This document shows, piece by piece, positions 25,072 to 33,924 of a stretch of DNA of 64,000 bases (positions are counted from its first letter, which is position 1; the number at the start of each line of letters is the position of its first letter). This DNA comes from Anaerolineae bacterium (GTDB lineage Bacteria > Chloroflexota > Anaerolineae > Aggregatilineales > Phototrophicaceae), in assembly GCA_022843385.1 (NCBI GenBank), contig JALHNT010000014.1, forward strand, positions 1 to 64,000. Direction: 5' to 3'. Below the pieces are notes generated by a model, which was not told the DNA's origin, did not search any database, and saw only the letters and a list, made by a program, of their open reading frames with translations. The position numbers were made by a program, and so were the translations under genes.

Positions 25072-25689
25072 CTACCGGCTGAGAGGTTCAATCTCCAGCA
25101 GCGTGATCGGGTTGATATTCATCACGCAGGTATCGAGATACTGCGATTTCGTCACCGTGCGGCGGTCATAGGTATGCACATGACCATGAACCATATAGCG
25201 TGGACGATACCATTCCATGAACTTGAGCAAAGAGGCGAACCCCTTGTGTGGCCCATCCTCGCCGTCATGTAGGTCTTTGGCTGGCGAGTGCGTCACCAGG
25301 ACATCAACGGCATGTCCATACCGCATCTTCCGCAGTTGCAGACGCAATCCGGCGCTCATCACCATACGCGACATCTCGTTCTCGCTGTATTGAATGGGGC
25401 TGCTGCTGTAGCGGATTGAGCCTTCCAGTCCAAAGAACGTCACCCCATTAAACTCCACCACACGCTGGTGCAGGTCTTCTCCGCCGGGCGGTAAATCAGC
25501 ATACCCCTCATCATGGTTGCCACGTACATAAAACAGCGGCACATTCAACACCGATGTGATGAACTCCAGATAGACCGACGGCATATCACCACAGCTCAAC
25601 AGCAAATCCACGTCGGCATATTGTCGGCGCAAATTGACCGCGCTTTCAAGCTGCGGCATCACGGTATCGCTCACACACAAAATCTTCAC
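25072..25689 (-). CDS. Calcineurin-like metallophosphoesterase
   Basis: About 205 residues with the metallophosphoesterase signature: first metal motif replaced by SDTVM near the start (usual D-x-H altered), then LLSCGDMP (GD), VRGNHDEGY (GNHD), VTHSP and MVHGHVHTYDRR (GHxH). The altered first motif, SDT instead of D-x-H, is notable and could change metal binding. Start chosen at GTG 25689 because family members begin KILCVSD; a TTG at 25704 is possible. It stands between XdhC and the FAD subunit on the same strand, so probably in the same transcription unit. Substrate unknown. Confidence 0.8.
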   Translation of the reverse strand: MKILCVSDTVMPQLESAVNLRRQYADVDLLLSCGDMPSVYLEFITSVLNVPLFYVRGNHDEGYADLPPGGEDLHQRVVEFNGVTFFGLEGSIRYSSSPIQYSENEMSRMVMSAGLRLQLRKMRYGHAVDVLVTHSPAKDLHDGEDGPHKGFASLLKFMEWYRPRYMVHGHVHTYDRRTVTKSQYLDTCVMNINPITLLEIEPLSR

Positions 25690-25751
25690 AACCAGACCCG
25701 ACAAACAACCTATTTTGACGATAACGATTCAAAAAGTTTTACCCACTAAGC

Positions 25752-25776
25752 ACAAGGGGCTTGTTATGCCCCTTGT
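25752..25776. promoter_or_regulatory. Strong hairpin between xdhC-like gene and the phosphoesterase gene
   Basis: Perfect 9-bp stem, ACAAGGGGC / GCCCCTTGT, with a 7-nt loop. There is no clear T run after it on the minus strand, so it may be an mRNA-stability or attenuation element rather than a simple terminator. Confidence 0.5.
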
Positions 25777-25804
25777 CCTGTACCGTTTCTATTGTACCGC
25801 AAAA

Positions 25805-26638
25805 TCAGATGGCGCTGGCGACTTCCGGCTCGCCCATCCATTTCATCGGCTGTCCGGTGCCGCCGCGTCGCAGCATGGTAATCTCAGCCATGATGCTCAC
25901 CGCAATCTCCTGCGGCGTCTCCCCATTCAGTTCCAAGCCAATCGGCGCATACACCCGCTGTAGATCAGCCTCGGTCAATCCACGTTGTTCCTTGAGCGCC
26001 TTGATCGTCAGTGCCCAGCGACGGCGGCTGCCAATCAGGCCGATGTAAGCGGCTGAGGTTTTCAGCAGCGAGGGGATCAGGTCAACATCAATCGGCAGGC
26101 CGCGCGTGACGGCTGCCACATACGTCTGAGGATTGATGCTCACCTGGTCAGCCACCTGCTCCGGCTTGCAGACAACATACCCATCCAGCCCCGGCGCAAC
26201 TGTTGGATTGCAATATTCGGCCCGATCATCGGTCAGGATGACGCGAAACCCCGACCACTTCCCCAGCTCACCCAGCGCTTTGCCCACATGTCCGCCACCG
26301 ATCACCACCAGAGTCGGCGGGCTGGCGAGCGGCTCGATGAATACCTGCACCGTTCCACCACAAATGCCGGGGTCGCCCGCCTTCAGGTCGTTCAAGGCAT
26401 AGCTCACCGTACGCGCCTTGCCGTCAATGATGGCGCGCTGTCCTTCTTCAATCACCAGCGCTTCCATCTTGCCGCCACCTACCGTGCCGACGATGCTGCC
26501 ATCCGAGCGCACCAGCATCTTGCTGCCTTCATGACGCGGCACGCTGCCCGTCGCCTGAATCACCGTCGCCAATGCTACTGGTTGGCCTTTCGACTCGGCC
26601 TCCAGCGCGGTTTCAAATACAGCCCGGTTCTCAATCAC
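25805..26638 (-). CDS. XdhC/CoxI-family molybdenum cofactor insertion or sulfuration protein
   Basis: Maturation factor that binds the molybdenum cofactor, promotes its sulfuration and delivers it to xanthine dehydrogenase-type enzymes. N-terminal XdhC-CoxI domain with ATVIQATGSVPRHEGSKMLV and GTVGGGKMEALV, middle GICGGTVQVFIEPL, then the Rossmann domain with VVIGGGHVGKALGELG. The gene starts with a GTG that overlaps the stop of the upstream glycosyltransferase-like gene (GTGA). It belongs functionally with the molybdenum hydroxylase genes downstream. Confidence 0.92.
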   Translation of the reverse strand: MIENRAVFETALEAESKGQPVALATVIQATGSVPRHEGSKMLVRSDGSIVGTVGGGKMEALVIEEGQRAIIDGKARTVSYALNDLKAGDPGICGGTVQVFIEPLASPPTLVVIGGGHVGKALGELGKWSGFRVILTDDRAEYCNPTVAPGLDGYVVCKPEQVADQVSINPQTYVAAVTRGLPIDVDLIPSLLKTSAAYIGLIGSRRRWALTIKALKEQRGLTEADLQRVYAPIGLELNGETPQEIAVSIMAEITMLRRGGTGQPMKWMGEPEVASAI

Positions 26639-29202
26639 GGTGGTATCTCCACTTCACCCACAAAGACTCGTCCCTGTCCATCATCATCCGACCCTAATCG
26701 CGCACCAGTGTACGGATCGTAGAATCCAATCGCCAGCGAATATCGTCCCGGCGGCAGTGGTGCCAAGTCTAGCGCAATTGCGTCGTTCAGAACACCCGGC
26801 AGCCAGTTTCCCGGCGGCAGCGTTCCACCGCCCACATAGCCATCCGCCTGTGCCAGCGGCGGTTGATTGACATCGGCATACAGGTGAACAAAGCGGCGAT
26901 AATCGCCCTGCGCACTGCCTTCGGTATGCCAGTGCAGTTGGACATTCAGCGTCCGAGCGGCGGCATCATAATCCCACTCGGCATTATCGAGACGAAACGC
27001 GCCATCCTGAAACTGGGCAAGCGGCACAGAAGATGATGCAGAAATCACAGACGAAAACCGGTAAAGGCTGTGTTGATACGGCGCGTAATAGCCCGACTCG
27101 ATTCGCGGGACAATGCGGATGGTCATCGGATTGCTGAACAACCTGGACGGGATGAATGTCGCCACATCGAGCCAGACCCCCGGCATCTGCGGTATCCAGC
27201 GCCGAGCGACGAATTCCTCATTCACAAATACATCGAAAGTGCCGCGATTGGTCGGATGCAGCCGAGTGACCAGCACCATATCCGCCCCGGATTGACCGGA
27301 GTCCATAACAAACCCGACCTGAAATGTTTCTTCCCCATTGATATTGCGCCCGCCGTCGATAATGGAACCACAAATTTCCTGTCCCTGGCTGTCAATTGCA
27401 CAATCCGGATAGGTCAACTGATGCACTTCTGTCGGAAAACCTACACCCGTATCCCGATTCATCCATTGATACCGCGCCCGCCGTTCACTCACACTCTCAG
27501 CCACATCTACAACCAAACCCCGTGAGACATGATGCAAACGTCGATGAGCATCGAAATCAATGTAGCCGGCCAAGCTGCGCTGGGCAAACTCAAGCCCATG
27601 TTGAATTGCCGACCAATTCGGGCGATAGATGCCCTGAAAGTCTGCCGCCAGCGCCACATTAACCTGATTGTCCAGCTTGACTGGAAAGACAGCCAACGGC
27701 TCGCCATAGAGATCGGTGTCCGCTATCATCCCCAGACCATAGCCATGACCCGGACCATAAGAAGCAATGTAATCGGGTCGCTGCCGCACCAGCCATTCCG
27801 CCACCGCGCCCGGCCCGTTGCGCCAGTATTCAGCCGCGCCGGGAGTCGTCAGGCCGACCATATCGAGCGTCGTCCGTCCGCCGGCATAGCGCATCATACC
27901 GACATCATGCACCGCGATCAGGGCGTCCGACGGGGTATTCTCTTCCAGCCAGCGCGCCATCTGATACGGTTGGGCATACACATAGCCGATGTTGAGCGCA
28001 TAGGCACGCCAGAACTGAACCGTCGTCAGGCCGGCGACAACCAGCAACAACCCGACAACAACCCTCGGCATCCACCTGTAAGCAAACCCCTTTTTCAGGG
28101 TGCTGCCGACGAAAAGCAAGCCCCACCCTGCCAGCGGAAACAACAACGCCAACAGCGGCATCTGATAGCGCTTGAAGTGCCAGAATGCCGTATCGAGTGT
28201 GCCGATTGCGGCTGTCCATACCAGCAGCCAGGCCAGCACAACCCACCCGATCAGGCGCAATGATTGAGATCGCAGCAGCCAGACCATGCCTGACGCTGCC
28301 AGCAGAACGGTCACATAAGGCAGCAGATAAAGCCCTTCGCGCGGGCTGCTGCCACTGATGAACTCAGCCCAGACTCGCAGGCATTGCTCCAGCCAGCGAC
28401 CGATCACCAAACTCCAGTCGAACGGCACCGCGCCGAAAATGGATTTAGCTGCATTGCCCGATGCCACCAGCGACCCGGTCAATAACAGGTTGACAAGCGG
28501 CTGCAGCGCAAAAGCCAGGATCGGCAGCAGCAGTTCACGCCGTCGCCAGCCCCATAGCCAGAGCAAACCAATCGTGACCAGTGCCAGCGCACCCCCTTCT
28601 GGACGAATCAATACCAGTCCAGACAGAATGAGTGAGATCCGCAAGAGTCGGAGTCTCGATGCTGGCACATCCAACAGCGCCAGGGCCATCAACTGATCCA
28701 GGCTTGCCAGCAGCAGCAGGATGACCAGCCCTGTCTCCATACCGCTCATGGCGTGCCAGGCCACCGCCCCATTCCAGCCCAGCGCCAGAGCCATGCCCAC
28801 TGCCAATTCGTCCGATGCACCCATCCGCCGCAGCAGTCGCCGCACCAGCATCATGCAGCCCAGCAGCGCCAACGCGCCAACCAGCAATGCCCACCAGCCC
28901 AGGTTCAACCCCTGAAAACCAATGGCATATCCAACGGCGAGAATATAGGGATACAGGAAACTGGTCGCGCCGGATGTTGGTGGCAGATCGGGGTTGTACT
29001 GGTAAGGCTGGCCGCTGGCAAGGCTGCGGGCATACTGAAAATGGATGTAACTATCATCCAGCGGCATCAGCAGATGACCCTGCCCAGCGCTTTGACTGGT
29101 GAACCCATAGACCAGCAGCGTCGCCCCGCTGGTTACGCAGAACAGCAGCCAGATAAAAAGCGAGCGTCCCCGTAGGACGCCCGCCTGTTGAAGATAGGTC
29201 AT
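26635..29202 (-). CDS. Multi-spanning GT-C-like membrane protein with large extracytoplasmic domain
   Basis: About 855 residues. The N-terminal half has about ten hydrophobic helices and a first periplasmic-type loop with MPLDDSYIHFQYARSL, typical of GT-C glycosyltransferases using lipid-linked donors (the DD in LDDSYIH would be the metal/catalytic acid site). The C-terminal half, after about residue 400, is a soluble domain with two beta-rich parts, the last of which ends in LPPGRYSLAIGFYDPYTGARL, common in Chloroflexota ArnT-like proteins. Start at ATG 29202, 5 nt after the LLM gene stop; a TTG at 29229 would overlap it. Its stop overlaps xdhC. Acceptor and donor unknown. Confidence 0.65.
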   Translation of the reverse strand: MTYLQQAGVLRGRSLFIWLLFCVTSGATLLVYGFTSQSAGQGHLLMPLDDSYIHFQYARSLASGQPYQYNPDLPPTSGATSFLYPYILAVGYAIGFQGLNLGWWALLVGALALLGCMMLVRRLLRRMGASDELAVGMALALGWNGAVAWHAMSGMETGLVILLLLASLDQLMALALLDVPASRLRLLRISLILSGLVLIRPEGGALALVTIGLLWLWGWRRRELLLPILAFALQPLVNLLLTGSLVASGNAAKSIFGAVPFDWSLVIGRWLEQCLRVWAEFISGSSPREGLYLLPYVTVLLAASGMVWLLRSQSLRLIGWVVLAWLLVWTAAIGTLDTAFWHFKRYQMPLLALLFPLAGWGLLFVGSTLKKGFAYRWMPRVVVGLLLVVAGLTTVQFWRAYALNIGYVYAQPYQMARWLEENTPSDALIAVHDVGMMRYAGGRTTLDMVGLTTPGAAEYWRNGPGAVAEWLVRQRPDYIASYGPGHGYGLGMIADTDLYGEPLAVFPVKLDNQVNVALAADFQGIYRPNWSAIQHGLEFAQRSLAGYIDFDAHRRLHHVSRGLVVDVAESVSERRARYQWMNRDTGVGFPTEVHQLTYPDCAIDSQGQEICGSIIDGGRNINGEETFQVGFVMDSGQSGADMVLVTRLHPTNRGTFDVFVNEEFVARRWIPQMPGVWLDVATFIPSRLFSNPMTIRIVPRIESGYYAPYQHSLYRFSSVISASSSVPLAQFQDGAFRLDNAEWDYDAAARTLNVQLHWHTEGSAQGDYRRFVHLYADVNQPPLAQADGYVGGGTLPPGNWLPGVLNDAIALDLAPLPPGRYSLAIGFYDPYTGARLGSDDDGQGRVFVGEVEIPP

Positions 29203-29206
29203 GAAA

Positions 29207-30214
29207 TTAGCGAGAATAGCCGTCGGCAAAAGTGTCGATCATCAGGCGCACATCCGGCCCAAGCGGGTAGAGGATCGGGCAGGTTGCGCCAGAAGCCACA
29301 TATTCGCGCACTTTGGCTTTCACTTCCTGCGGCGTACCCGAAGCGGTAATCATCTGCACCACATCATCGGGCACCAGCCGCATCGCTTCTTCGATCTGTT
29401 CTTCCGTCGCCGGCCAGGTCAGCACCTGTCCGATTTCATCCAGGAGTTCCTGTTTCACACCGCTGGCCTTCATGATATGGGGTTGCTGACCGAGATACTG
29501 CGTCACCAGTTTACGGGCGCCATCCAGCGCCTTCTTGCGGTCGTTATCCACCGAACACACCACCAGTTGCGGACGGTCAATCGCATCCAGCTTCTTGCCA
29601 GCCTGCTTCGCGCCCTTCTCCAACAGTTCCAGCGCGCCTTCGTTGTACTTGGGCGAAACCAGATAATTCAGCACCACGCCATCAGCGATCTCACCCGTCA
29701 GCGCCATCATCTGCGGGCCAGTGGCACCGATGTAAATCGGCACCTGGCGCGCCTCTTTCCGCCCATGCACCACATCGAGTTCGACATCATCCAGGTTGAC
29801 GAATTCGCCGTGAAAAGTCACGCGCTTACGTGCCAGCAAATCGCGCACGACGCTGACCACTTCGCGCATCGCCAGCAGCGGCTTGGTGCGATTGATGCCA
29901 ACCTTCTGCGCCAGCGGATCCCACCATGCACCGATACCGCAGATGATGCGGTCAGGAGCCAGATCGTCGAGCGTCAGAAAGGTCGCGGCGATGACGGCGG
30001 CGTTGCGCGTCCAGTTATTGATGACACCCGATCCAATCTTGATGCGGGTTGTCGTTGCGGCAAAAGCGGCCATCGGCACCACTGCGTCGCGCACCAGCCT
30101 GCTCTCGGCCTGCCAAACCGCCTCAAAACCGCGCGTTTCGGCATACTGAACATATTGAATTGCGTCTCGTAAGGGATGTGCATCTTGCAAATAAAGGGCA
30201 ACACGATCAGCCAT
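29207..30214 (-). CDS. LLM-class (F420 or flavin dependent) oxidoreductase
   Basis: A 335-residue luciferase-like TIM-barrel protein close to the F420-dependent methylene-H4MPT reductase/alkanal group. Motifs: [20 protein letters not shown] near the start, [28 protein letters not shown], and [20 protein letters not shown]. These members use F420 far more often than FMN, and cofC, cofD, cofE and npdG lie directly upstream in the same direction (17-nt gap to cofC), which makes F420 the likely cofactor. Substrate unknown. Confidence 0.82.
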   Translation of the reverse strand: MADRVALYLQDAHPLRDAIQYVQYAETRGFEAVWQAESRLVRDAVVPMAAFAATTTRIKIGSGVINNWTRNAAVIAATFLTLDDLAPDRIICGIGAWWDPLAQKVGINRTKPLLAMREVVSVVRDLLARKRVTFHGEFVNLDDVELDVVHGRKEARQVPIYIGATGPQMMALTGEIADGVVLNYLVSPKYNEGALELLEKGAKQAGKKLDAIDRPQLVVCSVDNDRKKALDGARKLVTQYLGQQPHIMKASGVKQELLDEIGQVLTWPATEEQIEEAMRLVPDDVVQMITASGTPQEVKAKVREYVASGATCPILYPLGPDVRLMIDTFADGYSR

Positions 30215-30231
30215 TTAGTTTCTCCCGTCTG

Positions 30232-30867
30232 TTATGGCAGGGCCGTCGGCTGTGTATACACCTCATAGCCCTGGGCGATGTCCGTGTACGATTGTAAATC
30301 ATCTGGCATATCTATATCCAGTGATAGGCGTTCCGAGTGATACAGCCGAACTTCCGCCCCTGCGTCCTGCGCCATCTGCCGGTGCCGGTGAAAGCTGCCA
30401 GTGCCATAGGCATAGCCAATCAGACCCGGCGGGCGAATGAGCATGGCGTTGGTACCGTCCTGGTGGGCATCGGTCGCCATTACCACCGTCGAGTCGCGCT
30501 TGCCCATCTGGATAATGCTTGTGATGTCCTCTGGCGCTAACAGGGGAAGATCAGCCGGAAGGATTAACACCGCGCTGGCTTTCCAGCGTGCCACAAATTG
30601 CGTCGCCCGCATGAGCGCATTGTTCAGTTCTGGCGCTCCACTTTCCTGCACCGTGCGCGCACCGTAATCGCGGGCGATTGCGAGGGCTTTGTTATCGCGG
30701 CTGATGACCAGCGTTCCCATCAATTGCGGCACCTGCTGCACCACCGAAAGGACATGCCGCAGCATCATCTCTGCCAGTTGGTGACGCTGCTCCGGTGACA
30801 AAACCTGGGAGAGGCGCGTTTTCGCTTGGTTCAGTGGCTTAACGGGTATGATGACCCAGACACCCAT
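30232..30867 (-). CDS. cofC: 2-phospho-L-lactate (or phosphoenolpyruvate) guanylyltransferase
   Basis: Makes the guanylated three-carbon precursor (LPPG or enolpyruvyl-GPP) for F420-0. The 211-residue protein starts VWVIIPVKPLNQAKTRLS, with the conserved VKPLxxAKTRL nucleotide-binding motif, and carries LILPADLPLL with metal-binding Asp residues and SLDIDMPDDL near the end. Neighbours are cofD upstream (55-nt gap with a weak hairpin, CGTTCCCTG/CAGGAACG) and the LLM oxidoreductase downstream. In bacteria with an FbiB-type nitroreductase the substrate is probably phosphoenolpyruvate. Confidence 0.92.
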   Translation of the reverse strand: MGVWVIIPVKPLNQAKTRLSQVLSPEQRHQLAEMMLRHVLSVVQQVPQLMGTLVISRDNKALAIARDYGARTVQESGAPELNNALMRATQFVARWKASAVLILPADLPLLAPEDITSIIQMGKRDSTVVMATDAHQDGTNAMLIRPPGLIGYAYGTGSFHRHRQMAQDAGAEVRLYHSERLSLDIDMPDDLQSYTDIAQGYEVYTQPTALP

Positions 30868-30922
30868 ATGCTGTAGCGTCCGTTCCCTGTTGTCAGGAAC
30901 GCGCTAACCCCCTTTCACACAC

Positions 30923-31855
30923 TCACATTGACATCCACGTCTGAATCCACTCTATCACAACTCTGGCTAAATGTTCCTTGTCATCGTCGGTCTTCATGAC
31001 CGTCTTGAACTGAGCCGTATGGGGCGCTGAAAGGCTTAAGGAATGGTCGGTCACGTCGTATACATAACCATTGAGCAAGTCACCGTAATGGGCGAATACG
31101 GCGCTGGCAGAGGCTTCATGCCCCAGTTCCACCATCATCTTCGCTGCCGGCCCCTTAATGGCCGCCCCACCGACAATCGGACTGATCGCCACGCGCGGGA
31201 TCGGGCGCGCCATCAACTGATCGCGCAGTCCCGGCACCGCCAGAATGGGATCAATCGACAGCCAGGGATTCGAGGGTGCAATCAGCACGGCGTCGGCTGC
31301 ATTCAACGCTCGCGTTACCGCCTCCGGCACACTTGCCACTTCAATCCCGTCAAGGCGCAGCCCTTTGACCTGCGGCTGCCAGCGATGTCGGACGAAGTAG
31401 GTCTGAAAGTCGATCTCGCCGTATTCAACTGTGTCTACCATAGTCGCTACCGGCGAGTCCGTCATTGGCAAAATCGTCTGAGGAATGCCCAGCTTTTTTG
31501 TCAGCAGCGCCGTCACATCGGTCAGGCTGCGCCCCGCCCGCAGGTAACGGGTGCGGATGATGTGAGTCGCCATATCCTGATCGCCCAACCGGAACCAGGC
31601 ATCTTCACCATAACGCCGCAGCGCCTCCAGCGCATGAGTCGTGTCGCCCGCTATGCCCCACCCATTGACCGGATCGACCAGTCCAGCCAGGGTGTACATG
31701 ATCGTATCCATATCGGGACAGATACGCAGACCGTACATCCAGGTATCATCGCCGGTATTCACCACAATCGTCAGGTCTTCCGCTGGCAAGACCCGCGACA
31801 GCCCCAGCGCCAGCTTTGCCCCACCGACCCCGCCGACCAACGTCACAATCTTCAT
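30923..31855 (-). CDS. cofD: 2-phospho-L-lactate transferase (F420-0 or dehydro-F420-0 synthase)
   Basis: Transfers the phospho-lactyl or enolpyruvyl group to Fo. Typical opening IVTLVGGVGGAKLALGL, then VVNTGDDTWMYGLRICPDMDT, GWGIAGDT and LIAPSNPWLSIDPIL. Length about 310 residues is standard. The ATG at 31855 overlaps the stop of the nitroreductase gene (ATGA); a GTG two codons earlier is possible. Part of the npdG-cofE-ntr-cofD-cofC run. Confidence 0.94.
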   Translation of the reverse strand: MKIVTLVGGVGGAKLALGLSRVLPAEDLTIVVNTGDDTWMYGLRICPDMDTIMYTLAGLVDPVNGWGIAGDTTHALEALRRYGEDAWFRLGDQDMATHIIRTRYLRAGRSLTDVTALLTKKLGIPQTILPMTDSPVATMVDTVEYGEIDFQTYFVRHRWQPQVKGLRLDGIEVASVPEAVTRALNAADAVLIAPSNPWLSIDPILAVPGLRDQLMARPIPRVAISPIVGGAAIKGPAAKMMVELGHEASASAVFAHYGDLLNGYVYDVTDHSLSLSAPHTAQFKTVMKTDDDKEHLARVVIEWIQTWMSM

Positions 31856-32475
31856 CGCCACACCACGCTGGCTTCGAGCGGCTTGCGCGTCTTGATTTTC
31901 TCCTCAGCCGGATACCCCAGCGTCAGGAGTGCCTGGGGCTGCCAATCATCGGGCAAATCGAGCGCTGTTCGCACCACATCGGGGCAGAACAACGGCGCAC
32001 ACATCCAGCATGCCCCCAACCCCAATTCATGGGCGGCCAGCAGCGCATTCTGCCCGGCCATCGCCACGCTCTGCACCGCCATTAGATATTCATTCTGCTG
32101 ACGACGCTCATCAGGGTAGGTATCCATATCGACCATCGACAAACACAACGCGATCAGCACCGGTGCCTGGGTGATGCGGCTGTAGGAACGGCTGACATCG
32201 GCCTCGATCACCGCCTCAGCCGCACCATCCGCCAGCAGGTCATGGCGCAACCGCGCTCCCATCGCCCGTGCCAGCCTCACTTTCTGTTCTTCGGACTCGA
32301 TGACGGCAAAGCGCCAGGGCTGACGATTGTGCGCCGAAGGAGCCCAGATGGCGGCGGTGAGAATCTGTTCAATCAGCGGGCGGGGAACAGGCTGTTGCCG
32401 ATAACGCCGCACCGAGCGCCTGGACAGCATCGGTTCACGTACCGTATCGGGCTGCAACGAGAGTTCCACCCTCAT
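31852..32475 (-). CDS. Nitroreductase-family protein, probable dehydro-F420-0 reductase (FbiB C-terminal equivalent)
   Basis: A 207-residue FMN-dependent nitroreductase fold: SRRSVRRYRQQPVPRPLIEQ near the N-terminus, WAPSAHNRQPWRFAVIE, then GQNALLAAHELGLGACWM and LTLGYPAEE. In mycobacterial FbiB this fold is the C-terminal domain fused to the CofE-like ligase, and reduces dehydro-F420-0. Here it is a separate gene overlapping cofE by 4 nt (ATGA) and cofD by 4 nt, so the two FbiB halves are split but coupled. That arrangement implies the phosphoenolpyruvate route to F420. Confidence 0.85.
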   Translation of the reverse strand: MRVELSLQPDTVREPMLSRRSVRRYRQQPVPRPLIEQILTAAIWAPSAHNRQPWRFAVIESEEQKVRLARAMGARLRHDLLADGAAEAVIEADVSRSYSRITQAPVLIALCLSMVDMDTYPDERRQQNEYLMAVQSVAMAGQNALLAAHELGLGACWMCAPLFCPDVVRTALDLPDDWQPQALLTLGYPAEEKIKTRKPLEASVVWR

Positions 32476-33242
32476 CGATACAAATCCTGTTCCGGCGGAC
32501 GGTTCAGCGCAGCCGCTCGACCTTCCACCGACGCATAGGATAGCCCGCGCACCAAAACCGCCGGCAGCCCTTCATCCGCTTCCCCGGTCAGCAGATTGGC
32601 CGCCGAAGCCACCAGGTCAGCGTATCCCTGAATGCTGATCTTCAGTTCGCGCCCGAACAAATCCGGCTTGCCGCGCAAATCGAGCAGCGCCGGCATCCCG
32701 GCCACGCCAATTGCCACGCCGACATTGCCCATCCGAAACGGGCGTCCGTGTGAATCGCTGATGACGATGCCCACCTCCGCGCTTGTCAACTCATGCAGCC
32801 GTGCGCGCAGCCGTGCGCTGGAGGCGTCCGGGTCAAGCGGCAGCAGCAGCACATGATCGTCGCTGCCATCGACATTCGACTGGTCAATTCCGGCATTGGC
32901 GCTGACAAATCCCAGCCGGTGCTGTACCACCAGCACCCCCGCTGCCTTGCGCGAAATCAAGCGACTCTCACGCAAGACCAGCTCAACGATGCGCGGGTCT
33001 TTGCGCGTCTCTGCCGCCAGCTCCAGAGCGCGCTCGCTGGGGATGACCGACTTCAGGTCAACCTGCCGCCCTTCGGATTTCGAAACAATCTTGGAGGTGA
33101 CCACCAGCACATCGCCATTGACCAGTCTTAGTCCCAAACGCCCCAGGCTGTCGAGGATCAATTGCGCCAGGTCATCACCCGGACGAACCAGTGGAATGCC
33201 GGGCAGCGCGGTGATGGTGATCGAGGGAGACAGTGCGTTCAA
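32472..33242 (-). CDS. cofE: Coenzyme F420-0:L-glutamate ligase
   Basis: Adds glutamate residues to F420-0 with GTP. The 256-residue protein has the CofE pattern: ITALPGIPLVRPGDDLAQLI, GDVLVVTSKIVSKSEGR, the Arg/Thr-rich ETRKDPRIVELVLRES, and VIISDSHGRPFRMGNVGVAIG with the metal site. It starts with TTG, whose TTGA overlaps the stop of npdG. Downstream it overlaps the nitroreductase gene by 4 nt. Chain length of the glutamate tail cannot be predicted. Confidence 0.93.
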   Translation of the reverse strand: MNALSPSITITALPGIPLVRPGDDLAQLILDSLGRLGLRLVNGDVLVVTSKIVSKSEGRQVDLKSVIPSERALELAAETRKDPRIVELVLRESRLISRKAAGVLVVQHRLGFVSANAGIDQSNVDGSDDHVLLLPLDPDASSARLRARLHELTSAEVGIVISDSHGRPFRMGNVGVAIGVAGMPALLDLRGKPDLFGRELKISIQGYADLVASAANLLTGEADEGLPAVLVRGLSYASVEGRAAALNRPPEQDLYR

Positions 33243-33904
33243 GGGGTCGCAATCCCGGTGATGCGGATGCCCGATCCTTTGACGCCATAGGCTTTGTTGA
33301 TGTACAGCAGCACCGGCGTCAGCGACTCGACGGCGATTGCATTCGGCAGCAGGCCGGCATCGACCCCGCGCATCCCGGTGGCTTCTACCAGCTTGATGAC
33401 GGTCGCTTTGGCCTCGGCATCATTGCCGCACACCAGCACATCACAATCGACTTCATAATTCGGATCGCCCAGATGCTCGGCGCTGACATTCTGGAACGCC
33501 GCCACCACCTTGACACCCTCACCCAACAGCGCTTGCGCCTCCAGCGAAGCCGCCTTCCCTTCCGGCAGATGCACCGTACGCACTTTCGGCGGCTGTAGCG
33601 GCACCGTCAGATCGACCAGCACTTTTCCGGCCAGTTGTTCCTGCACCCCTTCCAGAGTCGCCTTGTGCGCGGTATACGGCACACTCAGAACGACCAAATC
33701 GGCCTGAGCCGCCGCTTCACTATTGCCCATCCCGATCAGATAATCGCCGCCCAGTTGCGCGTTCATTTCGGCGACGCGGGCAGCGGCCCGTTCGGCATCG
33801 CGCGAACCGACGATCACCCGATAGCCGCGCATCGCCCAACGCATCGCCAGCCCGGAACCTTCCTTGCCTGTACCACCCAACACTGCAATCGTCATCTCAG
33901 CCAT
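33239..33904 (-). CDS. npdG: NADPH-dependent F420 reductase (F420H2:NADP+ oxidoreductase)
   Basis: Exchanges hydride between NADP(H) and F420. The 221-residue protein has the diagnostic dinucleotide motif VLGGTGKEGSGLAMRWA followed by IVGSRDAERA, and the mid-protein LSVPYTAHKATLEG with LVDLTVPLQPPK, then AFQNVSAEHL. It heads the F420 operon, 20 nt downstream of ssnA. Together with cofE-D-C and an LLM enzyme, it makes a self-contained F420 late-pathway and redox module; Fo synthase (cofG/H) is not in the window. Confidence 0.93.
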   Translation of the reverse strand: MAEMTIAVLGGTGKEGSGLAMRWAMRGYRVIVGSRDAERAAARVAEMNAQLGGDYLIGMGNSEAAAQADLVVLSVPYTAHKATLEGVQEQLAGKVLVDLTVPLQPPKVRTVHLPEGKAASLEAQALLGEGVKVVAAFQNVSAEHLGDPNYEVDCDVLVCGNDAEAKATVIKLVEATGMRGVDAGLLPNAIAVESLTPVLLYINKAYGVKGSGIRITGIATP

Positions 33905-33924
33905 GTAGTTGTTCCTTGTCGTTC

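Noticed and set aside
30868-30922. Terminator between cofD and cofC
   Set aside because: A weak hairpin (CGTTCCCTG/CAGGAACG) with a bulge and no T run; not enough to call.
31043-32101. 352-codon plus-strand frame across cofD and the nitroreductase
   Set aside because: Antisense to two confidently assigned genes; composition rich in His/Arg/Gln typical of shadow frames.
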